Below, in pieces: positions 61,924 through 64,000 of a stretch of 64,000 nt of DNA (its first letter is position 1; the number at the start of each line of letters is the position of its first letter). The notes beneath the pieces are model-generated. The model was not told the origin of the DNA, ran no database searches, and saw only the letters and a program-made list of their open reading frames with translations. A program made the position numbers and the translations under genes. Source of the stretch: Romanomermis culicivorax (taxonomy: Eukaryota > Nematoda > Enoplea > Mermithida > Mermithidae); the NCBI GenBank assembly GCA_963922205.1, contig CAWUHX010000236.1:1-64000 (forward strand). Reading direction: 5' to 3'.

Positions 61924-63173
61924 ATGAATAAAGACAACCTAGGTGGCCTCAAGAGTTCCGGTTTGCCCCGAACACCACCGGGAAAAAAGGCCCGTGATGC
62001 AGAAAAGTTAATTGTCCTTACTTCAGCTGAAGAAGACAATTGCTCAGATCACAGGCCTTTATCGGTGGAAAATGAAGGCAATCGACCTACGACCTCGACA
62101 GCTGTCGAGAGGGAGGACGACGATGCGATATTATCGGCCAACGAAGATCAAATTTTCAAAATTCCGTCGTCGACCAACCTCCCCAAGAGAGGTGAATATT
62201 TACATCCGCCTATTATGGGACCGGCGCGTCCATTACCGAAGATGAACATTCCGGTTTTGGATCAACAGCAGCGCCGGCCAATTAATAAACCCGCCCAATT
62301 ATTCGACACGTACCATCGATTATATTGGGACAATGAGCGGGAAGAACACCGCGAAATTCCTCGAAAGAGCTCACTGGAGGATAAATTGGACCAGATCATG
62401 AACAGGTTAGATGTTTATGATAGCATATTCGCCAACATTGCTAATACAGGTTCACAGAAAGCCACTAAGGCAAATGAACCGAGACAAAGCAATGCTGGCT
62501 GTTTGGAACAAGGTGGTGCATTGAAGTTTGAGCAGGGCCAGGAAGAGTTGGCGTGGCAAAATGATAACATCACTCTTCAGCAAGACTGTAGACGGAAAGA
62601 CCAAAAGTCAAGTCTCGGTCCTAAAGAGCAGTATATGTCTCATTTGCCCACTACCTCAAAGGTGGAGCAGAGAGTGAGTAGTTGTGGTTTTGACGAAGGC
62701 CTAAAAAACCCAAGTCTGATAAATCCAACTATCTCACAACAGAGCAGTTGTATTAGGGGAGAGACCCCAAGTGTCAGGCAGCAGGTCATGCCTACAATGA
62801 TTCCGATTGACCCAGCTTTATGGGTTAATCCGGCTCAAGTAGGCCCAACTGTCTATGACATTGAAAGGGCGATCAAACCGAAATTACTGCAATCTGATAT
62901 GCCAAGTAAGCAGGTTCTTGCTTTTCTAGTGGAGCTAGAAGGTGAGTTTCGTAAGAATACTCCCGATGAGGTGAAACTAGAAGCATTAACCCGCTTGTCA
63001 AGGGACTTGCCGAAAGAATTGGCCGAAGAGTCAACGACATATAGGGAGGCCCGAGACAAGATTTTGAATTATTGTGCTCCAGATTGTAACCTGGACATGC
63101 TCAAACGGGATTTATTAGATATTAAGCAGGAACCCCATGAAGCAGCAACCAAATTCTTAAAAAGGGTTCGAGC
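61924..63173 (+). pseudogene. LTR-retrotransposon gag-like protein, interrupted by a hAT element
   Basis: About 416 residues are open from MNKDNLGGLKSSGLPRTPP. The N-terminal part is long, hydrophilic and low-complexity (Glu/Asp, Pro, Gln). From about residue 330 a helical region (KQVLAFLVELEGEFRKN, ALTRLSRDLPKELAEES, YREARDKILNYC) ends DIKQEPHEAATKFLKRVRA. That style fits the capsid part of a Ty3/gypsy-type gag, where DIKQ..E....F..R is common. The hAT element at 63,174 then takes over the frame (GPQGRKFR, stop), so nucleocapsid, protease and RT are not seen. No zinc knuckle is present. The gag call is an inference from position, composition and the C-terminal segment. Confidence 0.55.
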
Positions 63174-64000
63174 CAGAGGTCCCCAAGGTCGAAAATTTAG
63201 GTAGGGGTAAAATCGTAAATTTTAAGGGGAGTACTTGAAATATGCCGTAACCTTTTTTTTTTTTTTTTTTGTTTTTTTTTTTTGCTCACAACTTTTTTCC
63301 AAGGAGGGGGGTACGTAAATGGATAATGCCCCTACTTTATGGTTTTTACAGTCAAAAAACATTTACTGGTTTAATTCCATTTTCCAGCTCCCATCCTGCA
63401 ACTTTAATGCACTAATTATACGTACAGAATAGTCACACTTTGAAGACTGTTGTGCCAACTGATTCCTGCACATTTCAAGAATTGGGCACAAACGTTTGGA
63501 CACATTGTTTCAACCAGCATCTTCAGCAGTATGGGCTTATCCCATCACTGATTAGGCTTACAAAAGTGCTTCGAATTGAAAGTCCTGATGCTGAATGTGG
63601 CTTTAGTATTATTAATCCCATTAGACTATGAACTACGAGTTTGAAACCAAGTACCACTCCTGATCCACGTCAACAGACCTCACATGTCTCAACTCATAGC
63701 AGGAAAGTATGCCACAGTTTGGGTAACCATATGCGCACAGAAGACCCAACGCAGAAGCGGAGAAAAGGAAAGGAGAGCATGAAGAGGCAGAATTTTAAGA
63801 ACATGTTTTTCTTCCCAAGGGGCGATTTTTTGATTAATCACATATACATAAGTCATTATTTCATCTCCTAATTATATTTATAATGATTTCCTACAAGTAG
63901 TATATATTAATGTACTGACATCCTTTCCTAAAAATCGCTATATGGCACAGAAGTTGCATACTTTCCCATTATCATTTGCTCAGTAAATGTGTCAAAAAGA
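63174..64000. mobile_element. Second copy of the 1.0-kb hAT element, runs off the window
   Basis: It starts CAGAGGTCCCCAAGGTCGAA and is collinear and highly similar to 35,633-36,480. A longer T run near 63,253 and small indels are the main differences. The insertion point lies in gag, after GTTCGAGC (63,166-63,173), which should recur after the right end beyond the window. A transposase remnant frame (ECGFSIINPIRL) lies at 63,440-63,631. Confidence 0.9.

Overview
This is a stretch of an AT-rich eukaryotic nuclear genome. It has three intron-split host genes with GT-AG junctions that keep frame, and a dense load of transposable elements. The B56 protein is closest to the animal alpha/epsilon (insect widerborst) group. 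Together with mariner-like, Penelope-like and PHD-ORF1 non-LTR elements this points to an animal, probably an arthropod; I cannot name the species. All family calls are from memory of the families, not from searches.

Layout. 1-9.6 kb is mostly transposon debris: a mariner-like element, a Penelope-like fragment, a non-LTR reverse transcriptase remnant and two complete non-autonomous hAT-type elements. 9,872-28,984 (+) is the PP2A B56 regulatory subunit gene (11 coding exons, 522 aa), with introns 1 and 10 swollen to 6.5 and 9.5 kb by nested transposons. 32,947-44,284 (-) is a seven-exon BED-finger/hAT-transposase-derived gene (about 855 aa), convergent with the B56 gene. 51,760-52,752 (-) is a compact five-exon Tctex-type dynein light chain gene (112 aa). 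53-64 kb is again transposons: hAT-type elements, a 3.2 kb composite flanked by inverted repeats, the 5' half of a non-LTR retrotransposon (PHD ORF1 and endonuclease), and an LTR-type gag gene interrupted by a hAT element that runs off the window.

The host genes are unrelated in function: phosphatase targeting, DNA-binding transposase descendant, dynein cargo adaptor. The shared theme is hAT-type activity. At least ten elements have recognisable 8-bp target-site duplications (TSDs), several of them perfect. Many have the plan CAGNG-T tract-'keyword'-...-reverse keyword-A tract-CNCTG. Each lineage has its own short keyword (CCGTACGG, GTGCCAATTGGCAC, TTAGCGC, TTAGCAC, GTACAAAG, TTCCACAT, GGATCCGG), repeated in both orientations, which looks like diversified transposase-binding sites. 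One 1.0 kb hAT element carries a decayed transposase C-terminus. It sits exactly against a 5' splice site of the domesticated hAT gene, so its 8-bp TSD is a duplicate of the splice donor.
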